Source: Lysobacteraceae bacterium | GTDB lineage: Bacteria > Pseudomonadota > Gammaproteobacteria > Xanthomonadales > Rhodanobacteraceae | DNA: 64,000 nt | Assembly (NCBI GenBank): GCA_028871555.1 | Contig: JAGWNA010000003.1 | Location: 1-64,000, forward strand | Reading direction: 5' to 3' | Shown: piece by piece, positions 57,401-64,000 of the stretch | Layout: the number at the start of each line of letters is the position of its first letter | Position numbering within the stretch: the first letter of the stretch is position 1 | Notes under the pieces: model-generated | The model's input: only the letters and a program-made list of their open reading frames with translations | The model's database searches: none | Told to the model about the DNA's origin: nothing | Made by a program: the position numbers and the translations under genes

Positions 57401-58525
57401 GCGCGCGTGCAGGTACTGTCGGGTTACGCGGCGCCGTTCGTGACCCTGCTGAAGGGTTCCAGCGGCGTCAACAACAGCCAGCGCAGCAACACGCAGACCG
57501 ACGTCTACTGGGGCAATACCATCAGCGAGTTGAACCGGGCCGTCCAGTTTGCCGATCCAGCCGGGCAAGTGGGTCAGCTCAATGATTTCTTCCTGAAACA
57601 ATTGGCCGCGATGAATTACGCCAATTGCACCGGCATGCTGGGCGGCTATCCGGCGCCGGCGATCGGCAACGATCTGTTTTCACAGCGACGCGCAGCCATG
57701 GCGCAGCTCGCCCAGGCCGCCTGTGCGGATCATGGACAAGCCGATTCGAGCCTGCACTTCGTGCGCATCGGCATGCTGTTCAACAGCCAGCTCGCCGGGC
57801 GCTACCCGTTCGGGCCCGACCATTCCCGCGAGGTGTCGCCGGCGATCGTCAAGGCGTTCTTCATGTACTACGCCAAGGAAAAGCCCGAGCTTGAAACGTG
57901 GCTGGCGACTGCCAAGGGAGACAAGGCCGCGCAGATGAAGGCGTTCATCGAGCGGCTCGATGCCGTGCAGTCCTTTTTTGCCGGAAACCTGCTCGCCATG
58001 CCGAAGAGTGCGCCGATCGCGCTTGATGTCGGTTTTCGCGCACTGCCTGCGAATTCACCGATCAGCAATCAGCTGATTGCCTGGACCGTGCGCAGCGGAG
58101 ACGATTCGATCGCCTGGCCCGGCAGCGCCACCGGCGTATCGTGGAACTTCGGCGAACCGGTTTCGTTCGACATGCAATGGGCCGACCGCTCGCGTTTCGT
58201 GCCCTTGCCCGATCCGGCGCAACCGGACCTGAGCGTCAGCGGCTATCACGCCACATTCGAGGGCGGCGGTTCATGGGCGCTGCTGCGCCTGATCGATCGG
58301 CACTCGACGAATGCGGCCGCGGCGGATGCACTGGACCCCGACCTGCAGCTGTTGCAGTTCCGGCTGCCGGTGCAGGCAAAGGCCGATACCGCGCGCAGCC
58401 AGAGTCATGCCGGCGAGGCAGGGCTGTATCTCACCCTGAGACTTTCCGCCCCCGATCCGGCCAGCAAGGCCATCGTGCCGCTCGCAGTGCCCGCGTTCCC
58501 GCGGGAGGCGCCGGTGTTGTGGTGA
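54473..58525 (+). CDS. tssM: TssM (IcmF-like), T6SS inner-membrane protein
   Basis: A 1350-residue IcmF-family protein. One N-terminal membrane helix (6-24, 'AASLILAAIVFVSIVWLLW') is followed by a cytosolic NTPase-like domain with intact Walker A 'GFPGDGKSS' (about 86-94). A second helix lies at about 405-427 ('IGLIAIAASLAVALPW'). The rest is periplasmic and ends in a beta-rich domain that contacts TssJ ('FEGGGSWALLRLIDRHST' near residue 1265). Most TssM proteins have two helices near the N-terminus; only one is evident here. No frameshift is seen. It precedes tssA by 28 bp. Confidence 0.93.
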   Translation: MTSAFAASLILAAIVFVSIVWLLWRARSIRGASAAMQAGAARIRRWRWVDLRNRLRRGYQAIDRAVRYVMARRDWRYCSSWVLLTGFPGDGKSSIAASVPERLQRASQRRDAKHEAYLRNAARDAQWHFLEKGILLDPACTIGEPSSTGGSDARWPAMLADIDSLRPDRALDGIVWVISAARLLEAGEAQCAELGRHAFARINELQETFAFALPVYVVVSQCDAVQGFSAFWMAQDPDLRGEMAGWSSPSIDDNGLPSEWVGKAFDKLMDGLRALVLNAATVRDEIRDVDDFFLFPSYMGTLRAPVQAFLEKLFRPNAYETRAFCRGIYFTGVVSDGGTGEAKARSGAGTGAAMAAAGGIRPDAGAPRGDVAFVGGLMEDKVFAEQRLAQRLQKGLLARNRLIRRLQIGLIAIAASLAVALPWSAAQVSQRAQALRDTVVDISVSSKNLSRHGCLDEERVYGLIAQVAALNRRTRYVAIPLSWVDRRIEDGISRVISTNALEQVVLPSLACKLQQRIDAMSAATLNVATMQSAPDAAYAKDRRQLQRQLADLGTLEDNLDRFAAIAKPGLQVEKRRLLQYFGALAEYVYGNPLPPHALKGDAALTDALVEATYSEVPTIDQALRTQLTERFDTMAARAQADLLQRIGIGVPLLKSLQEAADSSPLTSSQQARPPILPLLRSFNGWLAWVRNAWLRSTPAGNPCLRMGERIKPGIEALINAHHFPAGLRATLEHFNTEECYQPVVDSLRDATLPPYGALFSVNPSNAELDGITPDLGIEAAGLKALAGVDYMQVKPTLAYSCSNAAAGWRANTFGQALSEIRQYQAFAGQQGTILPGSPPAKERLYDQLARTQLLLALQDSLARNQRTQVGDAGDTGLDATSQLDRELSAESANLSAALGPLLQSLRSFRQLGFADLAGEVGQCAQNYASSMLADVSDLASSSHLYDPPVQAATDGKTAIFNLGTVPVLQAYLGNQLARVQVLSGYAAPFVTLLKGSSGVNNSQRSNTQTDVYWGNTISELNRAVQFADPAGQVGQLNDFFLKQLAAMNYANCTGMLGGYPAPAIGNDLFSQRRAAMAQLAQAACADHGQADSSLHFVRIGMLFNSQLAGRYPFGPDHSREVSPAIVKAFFMYYAKEKPELETWLATAKGDKAAQMKAFIERLDAVQSFFAGNLLAMPKSAPIALDVGFRALPANSPISNQLIAWTVRSGDDSIAWPGSATGVSWNFGEPVSFDMQWADRSRFVPLPDPAQPDLSVSGYHATFEGGGSWALLRLIDRHSTNAAAADALDPDLQLLQFRLPVQAKADTARSQSHAGEAGLYLTLRLSAPDPASKAIVPLAVPAFPREAPVLW

Positions 58526-58553
58526 TTTCCGTCCATCGCAAGGAGTCATACCG

Positions 58554-59738
58554 ATGAGCGTTCCAGCATCCGACATGCAACGCGGCGACATCATGCCGCG
58601 GCAAGAACATGCGCACCGAGCCTTCGACGACGACGGCTATTTCGGGCGTTACCTCGGCGTCGCGCTGGAGCAGTTGCTGGCGCCGATCGACGGGATGCAT
58701 CCGGCGGGCCTGCCGGTGTATGGCACCATGGCGTACCGCATGGTGGAGCAGGCGCGGCGCGGCGACGACGCGACGCTGCCGATGGGCGCCTGGGCGGTGG
58801 ACCTGAAGCGACCGAACTGGCCCAAGGTTTCCTCCTCCATCATCAAGGTGCTCGGCGGTACCGCCAAGGATCTGCAACTGGCCTCGTGGCTGCTGGAGGC
58901 GGAGATCCAGCAGCGCGGGTTCGCCGCGCTCGCGCCCTGCATGACCTTGCTGCGCGGACTGTGCGATGTGTGGTGGGACGCGCTGCATCCGCAGCCGGAC
59001 AATGGCGATTTCGATGCGCGCATCAACATCGTGCGCTGGATGAACGAGAAGCTGCTTGCCCCGCTGTCGCTGATTCCCCTGATCGGCGACGGCGAACAGG
59101 TGGCGAGCTGGTCGCAATGGGAGTTGGCGCACTACCACGAGCGACTGCGCGCGATGCACGGGGAGCTGCCCGAGGAGGCGCGCGGCGCGGCCACGATCAA
59201 GGATCTGCGCGAGCTGCTCTGTGCGGCACCGCTGACGGACTTGCGCGAACGCCACGCCGAGCTGGCGATGGCACGCACCGCGCTGGCGGATCTGGAGGAA
59301 AGCCTGCGCGGCCATCTGGGCAGCGACGCACCGTCGCTGGGCAAGCTCGACGACCTGCTGGCCCGCGTGCAGGGGCCGCTGCGCGGCGAAATGGCGCGGC
59401 GCGGCGTGCCGCTGCTGCGCGAGGCCGAGGCTGCGGTCGATGCGGATGACGGGCACGCGATCGCGATGGAGTGCGACGAAGAGCAACCCGACCCGTCCGA
59501 TGAAGCTCTGCCCGATCGCGAAGCGGCCTATCGCACGCTCGCCGACATCGCCGAATTCCTCGCTCACATCGAACCGCACAGTCCGGTTCCGTACCTGATC
59601 CGGCGTGCAGTGTCATGGGGCCGGCTCGATGCCGCTGCGCTTTACCGGGAACTGTTCGTCAAATCGAACGGGCAGATCGGCGTGATCGACCTGCTTGGAC
59701 TGGACGGCCACAGCGAGGAGGAGGGCAGCCGTGAATAA
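58554..59738 (+). CDS. tssA: TssA-like T6SS protein (ImpA N-terminal domain)
   Basis: A 394-residue protein. The ImpA-type N-terminal domain reads 'LAPIDGMHPAGLPVYGTMAY' then 'RRGDDATLPMGAWAVDLKRP', 'NWPKVSSSIIKVLGGTAKDL' and 'GLCDVWWDALHPQPDNGDFD' then 'RINIVRWMNE', all typical. The C-terminus holds 'IEPHSPVPYLIRRAVSWG', the motif seen near the end of TssA proteins. TssA primes and caps tail assembly at the baseplate. It has an aaggag ribosome site (58539-58544). Its 3' end overlaps the GTG start of the deaminase-like gene by 8 bases, tying that gene to the T6SS operon. Confidence 0.92.
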   Translation: MSVPASDMQRGDIMPRQEHAHRAFDDDGYFGRYLGVALEQLLAPIDGMHPAGLPVYGTMAYRMVEQARRGDDATLPMGAWAVDLKRPNWPKVSSSIIKVLGGTAKDLQLASWLLEAEIQQRGFAALAPCMTLLRGLCDVWWDALHPQPDNGDFDARINIVRWMNEKLLAPLSLIPLIGDGEQVASWSQWELAHYHERLRAMHGELPEEARGAATIKDLRELLCAAPLTDLRERHAELAMARTALADLEESLRGHLGSDAPSLGKLDDLLARVQGPLRGEMARRGVPLLREAEAAVDADDGHAIAMECDEEQPDPSDEALPDREAAYRTLADIAEFLAHIEPHSPVPYLIRRAVSWGRLDAAALYRELFVKSNGQIGVIDLLGLDGHSEEEGSRE

Positions 59739-60654
59739 TCAGGGAAAGACCTCATGGGACAAGGCGATGGCGCCGCACGTCGTCGGATCCGGTGTATCGC
59801 AAGCCGGCTTTCAATCGAGGAAGGGGGTGAAAACCCAGGGCCGGATCAGTTATGCGGCACGTCGCGAAAAGCAGTTCTTCCGGCAGATGGCCACACGATT
59901 GTTCTATCACGCGGCGGCGCGCGCCAAGAAGAAGGGCCTCGATGCGCCGGTGGAAGTGCAGATGATGTATGCGGGAGGCAACATCTTCATCGGCAGCAAC
60001 CGCGACCATACGGCGGAAAGCATCGGCAAGGCGCTGAAGTACCAGGATCTCACTCGGCGCGTACTGTCCGAAAAGGCCTATTTTGCCTCGACGAAATCCA
60101 CCGGCGGGCGGATTACCAGCAGGCATGCGCACAAGCTCGCTTCGCGCATGTTCGACGACAGCGGCCAGGACAAATGGGTCAAGGCCGGCAAGGCCGCCGA
60201 CAAGGTGTCGCGCCAGGGGGCCGCCCTGATGGCGCGCATGGTTCGCGACATCGAGCCCGATTACCTCGATCCCGGCGACAAGAAGAGCGTCCAGCATGCT
60301 TTCGGCAGCACGGGTGGCGTCTATATCCTGCACAGTGGTTTCCGGCAGGAGGGCAGGCACGTCGAGGAAAAGTTCATGGACATGCTCGGCCTCGCGGGCC
60401 ACAAGGGGCGAACGATCGTCGGCGGCAAGATGCGCCCGTGCCTGACCTGCTCCGGCCGCATGCAACACATGAACGACCAGGGCCATGACGTCGCATTCGG
60501 CCAGGAGCCGGGCAAGGTCTGGAAAGGGCGCTACGAAGACCAGCCGCATGAAGTGCGCAAGGTCACCGCCAGCCTGGCGGCGAGCAAATTCACCTGGAAG
60601 TCGAAAGCCGGCTGGGGCTATGACGCGGAATCCGATTCCGACAGCGACGGCTGA
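59731..60654 (+). CDS. Putative T6SS effector with deaminase-superfamily domain
   Basis: A 307-residue protein beginning with GTG at 59731, preceded by gaggaggaggg (59717-59727). Residues 74-91 ('VEVQMMYAGGNIFIGSN') look like the first beta-hairpin of the cytidine-deaminase fold. His210-Val-Glu212 ('GRHVEEKF') and Pro236-Cys237-x-x-Cys240 ('RPCLTC') form the zinc-binding and catalytic HxE/PCxxC pair, 24 residues apart, preceded by strand 'GGVYILHSGF'. An about 110-residue insert separates the hairpin from HxE. The basic N-terminus (1-60) lacks a signal peptide. Polymorphic toxins of this superfamily deaminate nucleic acid bases or nucleotides. It overlaps tssA, so T6SS delivery is likely but inferred. 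No immunity gene is identified. Confidence 0.7.
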   Translation: MNNQGKTSWDKAMAPHVVGSGVSQAGFQSRKGVKTQGRISYAARREKQFFRQMATRLFYHAAARAKKKGLDAPVEVQMMYAGGNIFIGSNRDHTAESIGKALKYQDLTRRVLSEKAYFASTKSTGGRITSRHAHKLASRMFDDSGQDKWVKAGKAADKVSRQGAALMARMVRDIEPDYLDPGDKKSVQHAFGSTGGVYILHSGFRQEGRHVEEKFMDMLGLAGHKGRTIVGGKMRPCLTCSGRMQHMNDQGHDVAFGQEPGKVWKGRYEDQPHEVRKVTASLAASKFTWKSKAGWGYDAESDSDSDG

Positions 60655-60753
60655 CCGGGCTGCACGTTGCCGGGCAGCGCTGTGTCTTTTCCGTTCTTGC
60701 ATGGAGTGGTGGTATATGTTCCGGGTTCATCTGCCGTTACCGGGTGCCGCGCC

Positions 60754-62916
60754 ATGAGCGCCGCGATCGCGTTGCAGGGCGCCACGCCGGGCCGGGCGGT
60801 GCCTCGTGGCCGCGATGGCGTCGTCGATTTCGCCCTGTTCGCGCGGAGCATGCGATCGCCGGCATCGGTCACCGATGCGCTGGCTTCGCCGGGCCTTGCC
60901 GACGTCTGGGTGGAAGCGATCGTCGCTGCGTGGAAGGCCTGGCACGACGCCGGTCGCCTCGATCCCGTGCAGCCGCTGTATCTGCTCGATCTGGCGCCCG
61001 ACAGCGGCTACTTCGCGTGGTTGATGCTGCGTGCGCTGCACGAGCGGCTGGAACGCGGCGATAGCCCGCCATGGAGCGTGCGTTACCTGGCCTGCATGGC
61101 GCCGGACGTGGCACGTGCGGGATGGCTCGACCATGCCGGGCTCGCCGCCGATCCGCATGTCGATACGCTGGCATGGGAGCCGTCGCGCGCCGGCGCCTCG
61201 ATCCCCCGCAGCGCGCGCCGCGGCTATCGGTGGAATGCGACGGGCAATCCGCCCGTCGTGCTTGCCCTGGGTTATCTGCAGCGCTTTCCCGGGCTCTTGC
61301 TCGCGGTGAACGACGGTCGGCTGCTGGAGGGAGAGGCGCGCGTGGTGGCCGAGGACGCGGCGACGTGCGAGCTGGAGTATGACTGGCAGGCTGCCTCGGC
61401 GCGCAGCGAAGCGGCGTTTCCTGCGTTGCTGCGCCAACGTTATCTGCGCAGCTTGAGCAGCGCATGCGTGCGCCTGCCGCACGAGGGGCTGCGTGCCTTG
61501 CGGCATATTGCCGATCTCACGCGTGGACAATTCCTGTGGTTGGCCGCCGACCGCGGCGTCACCAGCGAAAGGCCGATCCGCCTGGGCGCGCTGGCGCCGC
61601 CGCTGACCTGGCAGCGCGCAAGCGACGCGCTTGCGGTCGATTTTCACGCGCTCGCCTATGAGCAGACCGCGCAAGGCGCCTGGAGCCGGCATTGGCAGCG
61701 GGAAGACGTCGGCGTTGCGGTGCAGGCGATCTGGCGGCACGACGGCGTGCAGCTGCCGTGCGGGCACGAACGCGCGCTCGAGCATCATCTGGCGGCCTTT
61801 CACCCGGACGATGCGGCACAGTATGTGCGGTTGGCATCGGCGCTGGCGGCGGAAGCCGAGCCATCCCTGCGACTGGCGCTGTTGCGTGCGTCCGGCCATG
61901 CTCCCGACGTCTTGCGCGGGGTGCTGTCCGTCTGGGCGGATACGCCGCCGGCACTGGGCGAGGTCGAACGAGCCGGCTGGCACGAGGCCGTCGCTCGCGT
62001 GTGGGAGCGCTGCCCGCGCACGGACGAGCACGTCGCATTGCGCCATGATCTTGCGGTATTCGCCGCGCACCTTGGGCGCCTGGATCTTGCCCGAGGCATG
62101 TTCGCGTACGACTCCGACCATACCTGCCTTGCATGGTGCGAGGCACTCGGCGGCAATCTCGGATGTGCGCTCGATCGCCTGCGCCGGTCGGACCCTCGCG
62201 ACGATCATGCGAGGGCTCTTCGCGAGGAGCTGCAGGCGCGCCGCACGCACTGGCAAACGCTGACCTGGTATCGCGCGGAGCTGGCGGTGGATGGCGATCT
62301 CGCCCTGGAACCACTGGGCGCCGAACATGCCCAGGCCATGCTTCGGCAATACCGCGACCCCGAAATCGGCATGCTCACGCGCCTTCCGCAGATCGATTCG
62401 CATCGTGCCGCATGCGACTGGATCGCCGAACAGGAGCGGGAGCCGGGGCGTGCCACCTGCGCCGTCATGCATGCCGATGCCGGCTTCGTCGGCGTCGTCA
62501 GCATGCAGTGCAGTGGCGACTGCGGTTACTTCTATTTCTGGATCGGCTGCGATCATCAGGGCTGCGGATACGGCCGACGTGCCGGGCGACTGCTGCAGGC
62601 ACAGGCCGCTGGGTGTGGCGTACGGCGGCTGTTCACCTCGGTCTATCCGGACAACCGCCGCTCACGGGACGCGCTTGCCGAGCTCGGCTTCGTGCCGCTG
62701 GCGGCAACCGCCGTACCGCCCGACGACGACCTCGTCTTTCTGGTCAGCACATTGAGCGGCGGCGGCCGTGAGCCGGGAGCGGGCGACGTGGCGATGCAAC
62801 TGGCGAATTTTCTCTCGGCAACGCAATCGCCCATACGCATCGACCCGCGCAGCAGGGCGTTCGGTGCGGGGAGGGCATGGCCCGTCGAAGGGGCCGCGGG
62901 CATGGCCGATGCGTGA
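60754..62916 (+). CDS. Methyltransferase-like and GNAT fusion protein in the T6SS locus
   Basis: A 720-residue protein. Residues about 70-260 resemble a SAM-dependent methyltransferase fold of the MidA kind ('LYLLDLAPDSGYFAWLMLRA' and 'PPVVLALGYLQRFPGLLLAV'), but the glycine motif is degenerate. A helical, TPR-like middle (about 360-510) follows. Residues about 525-660 are a GNAT acetyltransferase: 'LALEPLGAEHAQAMLRQYRD', acetyl-CoA loop 'QGCGYGRRAGRLL', and 'VYPDNRRSRDALAELGFVPL'. The ATG at 60754 overlaps the stop of an 18-codon frame (ATG 60701, TGA 60755), so translational coupling is possible. It could modify a T6SS component or be a regulator, effector or immunity-type factor; the sequence does not decide. 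Confidence 0.6.
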   Translation: MSAAIALQGATPGRAVPRGRDGVVDFALFARSMRSPASVTDALASPGLADVWVEAIVAAWKAWHDAGRLDPVQPLYLLDLAPDSGYFAWLMLRALHERLERGDSPPWSVRYLACMAPDVARAGWLDHAGLAADPHVDTLAWEPSRAGASIPRSARRGYRWNATGNPPVVLALGYLQRFPGLLLAVNDGRLLEGEARVVAEDAATCELEYDWQAASARSEAAFPALLRQRYLRSLSSACVRLPHEGLRALRHIADLTRGQFLWLAADRGVTSERPIRLGALAPPLTWQRASDALAVDFHALAYEQTAQGAWSRHWQREDVGVAVQAIWRHDGVQLPCGHERALEHHLAAFHPDDAAQYVRLASALAAEAEPSLRLALLRASGHAPDVLRGVLSVWADTPPALGEVERAGWHEAVARVWERCPRTDEHVALRHDLAVFAAHLGRLDLARGMFAYDSDHTCLAWCEALGGNLGCALDRLRRSDPRDDHARALREELQARRTHWQTLTWYRAELAVDGDLALEPLGAEHAQAMLRQYRDPEIGMLTRLPQIDSHRAACDWIAEQEREPGRATCAVMHADAGFVGVVSMQCSGDCGYFYFWIGCDHQGCGYGRRAGRLLQAQAAGCGVRRLFTSVYPDNRRSRDALAELGFVPLAATAVPPDDDLVFLVSTLSGGGREPGAGDVAMQLANFLSATQSPIRIDPRSRAFGAGRAWPVEGAAGMADA

Positions 62917-63043
62917 AACATCGGTGGGTGACGCACGGATGCGCAGGCCTTGTACCGGAAGGGATTTTGTCGATCGACGCGATCACCGCGAGGCATGCGG
63001 ATCGATCGCGATGTGAGTCAACTGACGAGAACGAGGAGGCAAC

Positions 63044-63349
63044 ATGAATCCCGGAAGCATATGGGCACGTACGCAGGGTCCCCGCTTTGCGGCATCAGCC
63101 GCGATGTTCTATGGCGGCACGGCGATGGCCATGTACGGCATGATGCGGGGGCAGGATCGCAGCTCCGAGATGCAGGACCGGCTGGGCAGCCGCGTCGGTT
63201 CGAGTTTCGCCGGTGCCGCTTTCACGGCATTTCGAGCAGGTTCGCCGCTGGGGGCGGCGATGTTCGCCGCGCATGCCGCTCCCTTTGTGCCGGCCATGGC
63301 CAGGCGAGCCGCCAATACCGTGGGCAACCTGTTCGGCTCGGTCGAATAG
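63044..63349 (+). CDS. Small hydrophobic Gly/Ala-rich protein
   Basis: A 101-residue protein with a gaggaggc ribosome site (63031-63038) 5 bp before the ATG. It has two weakly hydrophobic glycine/alanine-rich segments ('FAASAAMFYGGTAMAMYGMM' at about 15-34 and 'AFRAGSPLGAAMFAAHAAPF' at about 62-81) separated by a charged stretch. It could insert into membranes or be a secreted small protein. It matches no family I recognise. It lies between the MTase/GNAT gene and the last open frame and is probably expressed with the T6SS tail. Confidence 0.65.
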   Translation: MNPGSIWARTQGPRFAASAAMFYGGTAMAMYGMMRGQDRSSEMQDRLGSRVGSSFAGAAFTAFRAGSPLGAAMFAAHAAPFVPAMARRAANTVGNLFGSVE

Positions 63350-63493
63350 CCGCACAAAAGTGCATTGAACGGCCCGCCCGGTACGTCCGCATGCGCTGCC
63401 GGTGTGCCGGGCGGCGCCGCTTCACGGTTCGATTTCCATCATTCATGCCGCGCGCCATCGCGGTTGCGGCACTGCGAACTTAAGGAAACCGTC

Positions 63494-64000
63494 ATGCCCC
63501 ACCATCACAAAACCGGCATGTATACGATGGACCCGGCCCGCCGGAGCAGTCTGCGAGTCAATTTCAAGCGATATCGCCAGAAGCCGCTCAGCAGCAACAT
63601 CCGCATCAAGGCGCTGACAGGCGCCCATGAACGCTGGGGAGTCAGCGCGGACGAGAACGTGCGCACGAAGATTCTCCGCACGCAGTTCGGCAGCATGGGC
63701 AAGCGCGAGGCGCGTGCGGCGTACCATCAGCGGTCGCACCAGGGCGTGCTGGTCTGGCGTACCGGCTCGCGGGTACTGCGCAAGACATACGGGCTGGACC
63801 CCAACAAGCCCAAGCATGCCATTGCCGCGCACACGCCCGGCCTCAAGACGCAGGTCACCGGCGGCACCAAGGGGGCGATCACCGAGGAACATGGGACGCG
63901 CGACAACCTGCGCGCCGATGCGGTCATGAAGACGCTCGCCGACCCCAAGCGCCACCGGCTGGATGTGGCAGCGATGGGCAAATTGGCGACGGTTCAATTG
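63494..64000 (+). CDS. Open frame running off the window, unknown basic protein
   Basis: At least 169 codons from ATG 63494, with no stop before the end of the window; a taaggaaac ribosome site lies at 63481-63489. The product is basic and Arg/Lys-rich, with 'NIRIKALTGAHERWGVSADE', 'VRTKILRTQFGSMGKREARA' and 'TGGTKGAITEEHGTRDNLRA'. It has no signal peptide and no motif I recognise. Its position at the end of the T6SS locus, its polar N-terminus and its lack of a signal resemble the deaminase-like gene's N-terminal part. It may be another cargo-type protein; the functional part is beyond the window. Confidence 0.6.
   Translation, partial: MPHHHKTGMYTMDPARRSSLRVNFKRYRQKPLSSNIRIKALTGAHERWGVSADENVRTKILRTQFGSMGKREARAAYHQRSHQGVLVWRTGSRVLRKTYGLDPNKPKHAIAAHTPGLKTQVTGGTKGAITEEHGTRDNLRADAVMKTLADPKRHRLDVAAMGKLATVQL

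Overview
The window is high-GC DNA from a gammaproteobacterium, most likely of the Xanthomonadales (Rhodanobacter/Dyella-like). The evidence is the housekeeping order lepA-lepB-DUF4845-rnc-era-recO, a FabV-type enoyl reductase, MtnP next to NagZ, REP-like palindromes of the GGAGCGcGCTTGCgCGCGAT kind, and a sux-like sucrose locus with TonB-dependent uptake. The species assignment is inference.

Bases 1-14785 are core chromosome. They hold the end of lepA, then lepB, a DUF4845 protein, rnc, era and recO. A receiver-HPt protein lies on the opposite strand. Next come a YdbH-like envelope protein with a lipoprotein that joins YnbE-like and YdbL-like parts, then rlmD, a CYTH enzyme, nagZ, a phosphoribosyltransferase, mtnP, a cold-shock gene with a clear terminator, and fabV.

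Bases 14786-28000 are more accessory. They hold a frameshifted HigB/RelE-type toxin remnant, an exported Sel1/TPR-like protein, a secreted protein with a Gln-rich 42-bp tandem repeat, a PEP-CTERM protein, an MsbA-like ABC exporter, an IMPACT-family protein, a DUF1456 protein, a secreted PKD protein behind a 1-kb hairpin-rich leader, and a TonB-dependent receptor.

Bases 26977-35078 (minus strand) are a sucrose-use locus: LacI regulator, TonB receptor, amylosucrase/sucrose hydrolase, PfkB sugar kinase and MFS transporter. The last four genes are nearly contiguous or overlapping. Two 14-bp CG-centred operator-like sites lie in front of the receptor.

Bases 36493-64000 are a type VI secretion (T6SS) locus, all on the plus strand. 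A sigma-54-type activator and a small winged-helix-like protein are followed by a regulatory gap with inverted repeats and a near-consensus -24/-12 element. Then come a TssB-TssC fusion, Hcp, TssE, TssF, TssG, a VgrG ending in twenty 9-residue repeats, a DUF2169-pentapeptide protein, a second pentapeptide protein, DUF3540, a DUF4150 PAAR-like protein, TssJ, TssK, TssL, TssM and TssA. The tail of the locus holds cargo-like genes: a deaminase-fold protein (HxE plus PCxxC), a methyltransferase-like/GNAT fusion, a small hydrophobic protein, and an open reading frame that runs off the window. No ClpV/TssH is present. The most notable signals are the one-chain sheath protein, the putative deaminase effector and the VgrG nonapeptide spike.
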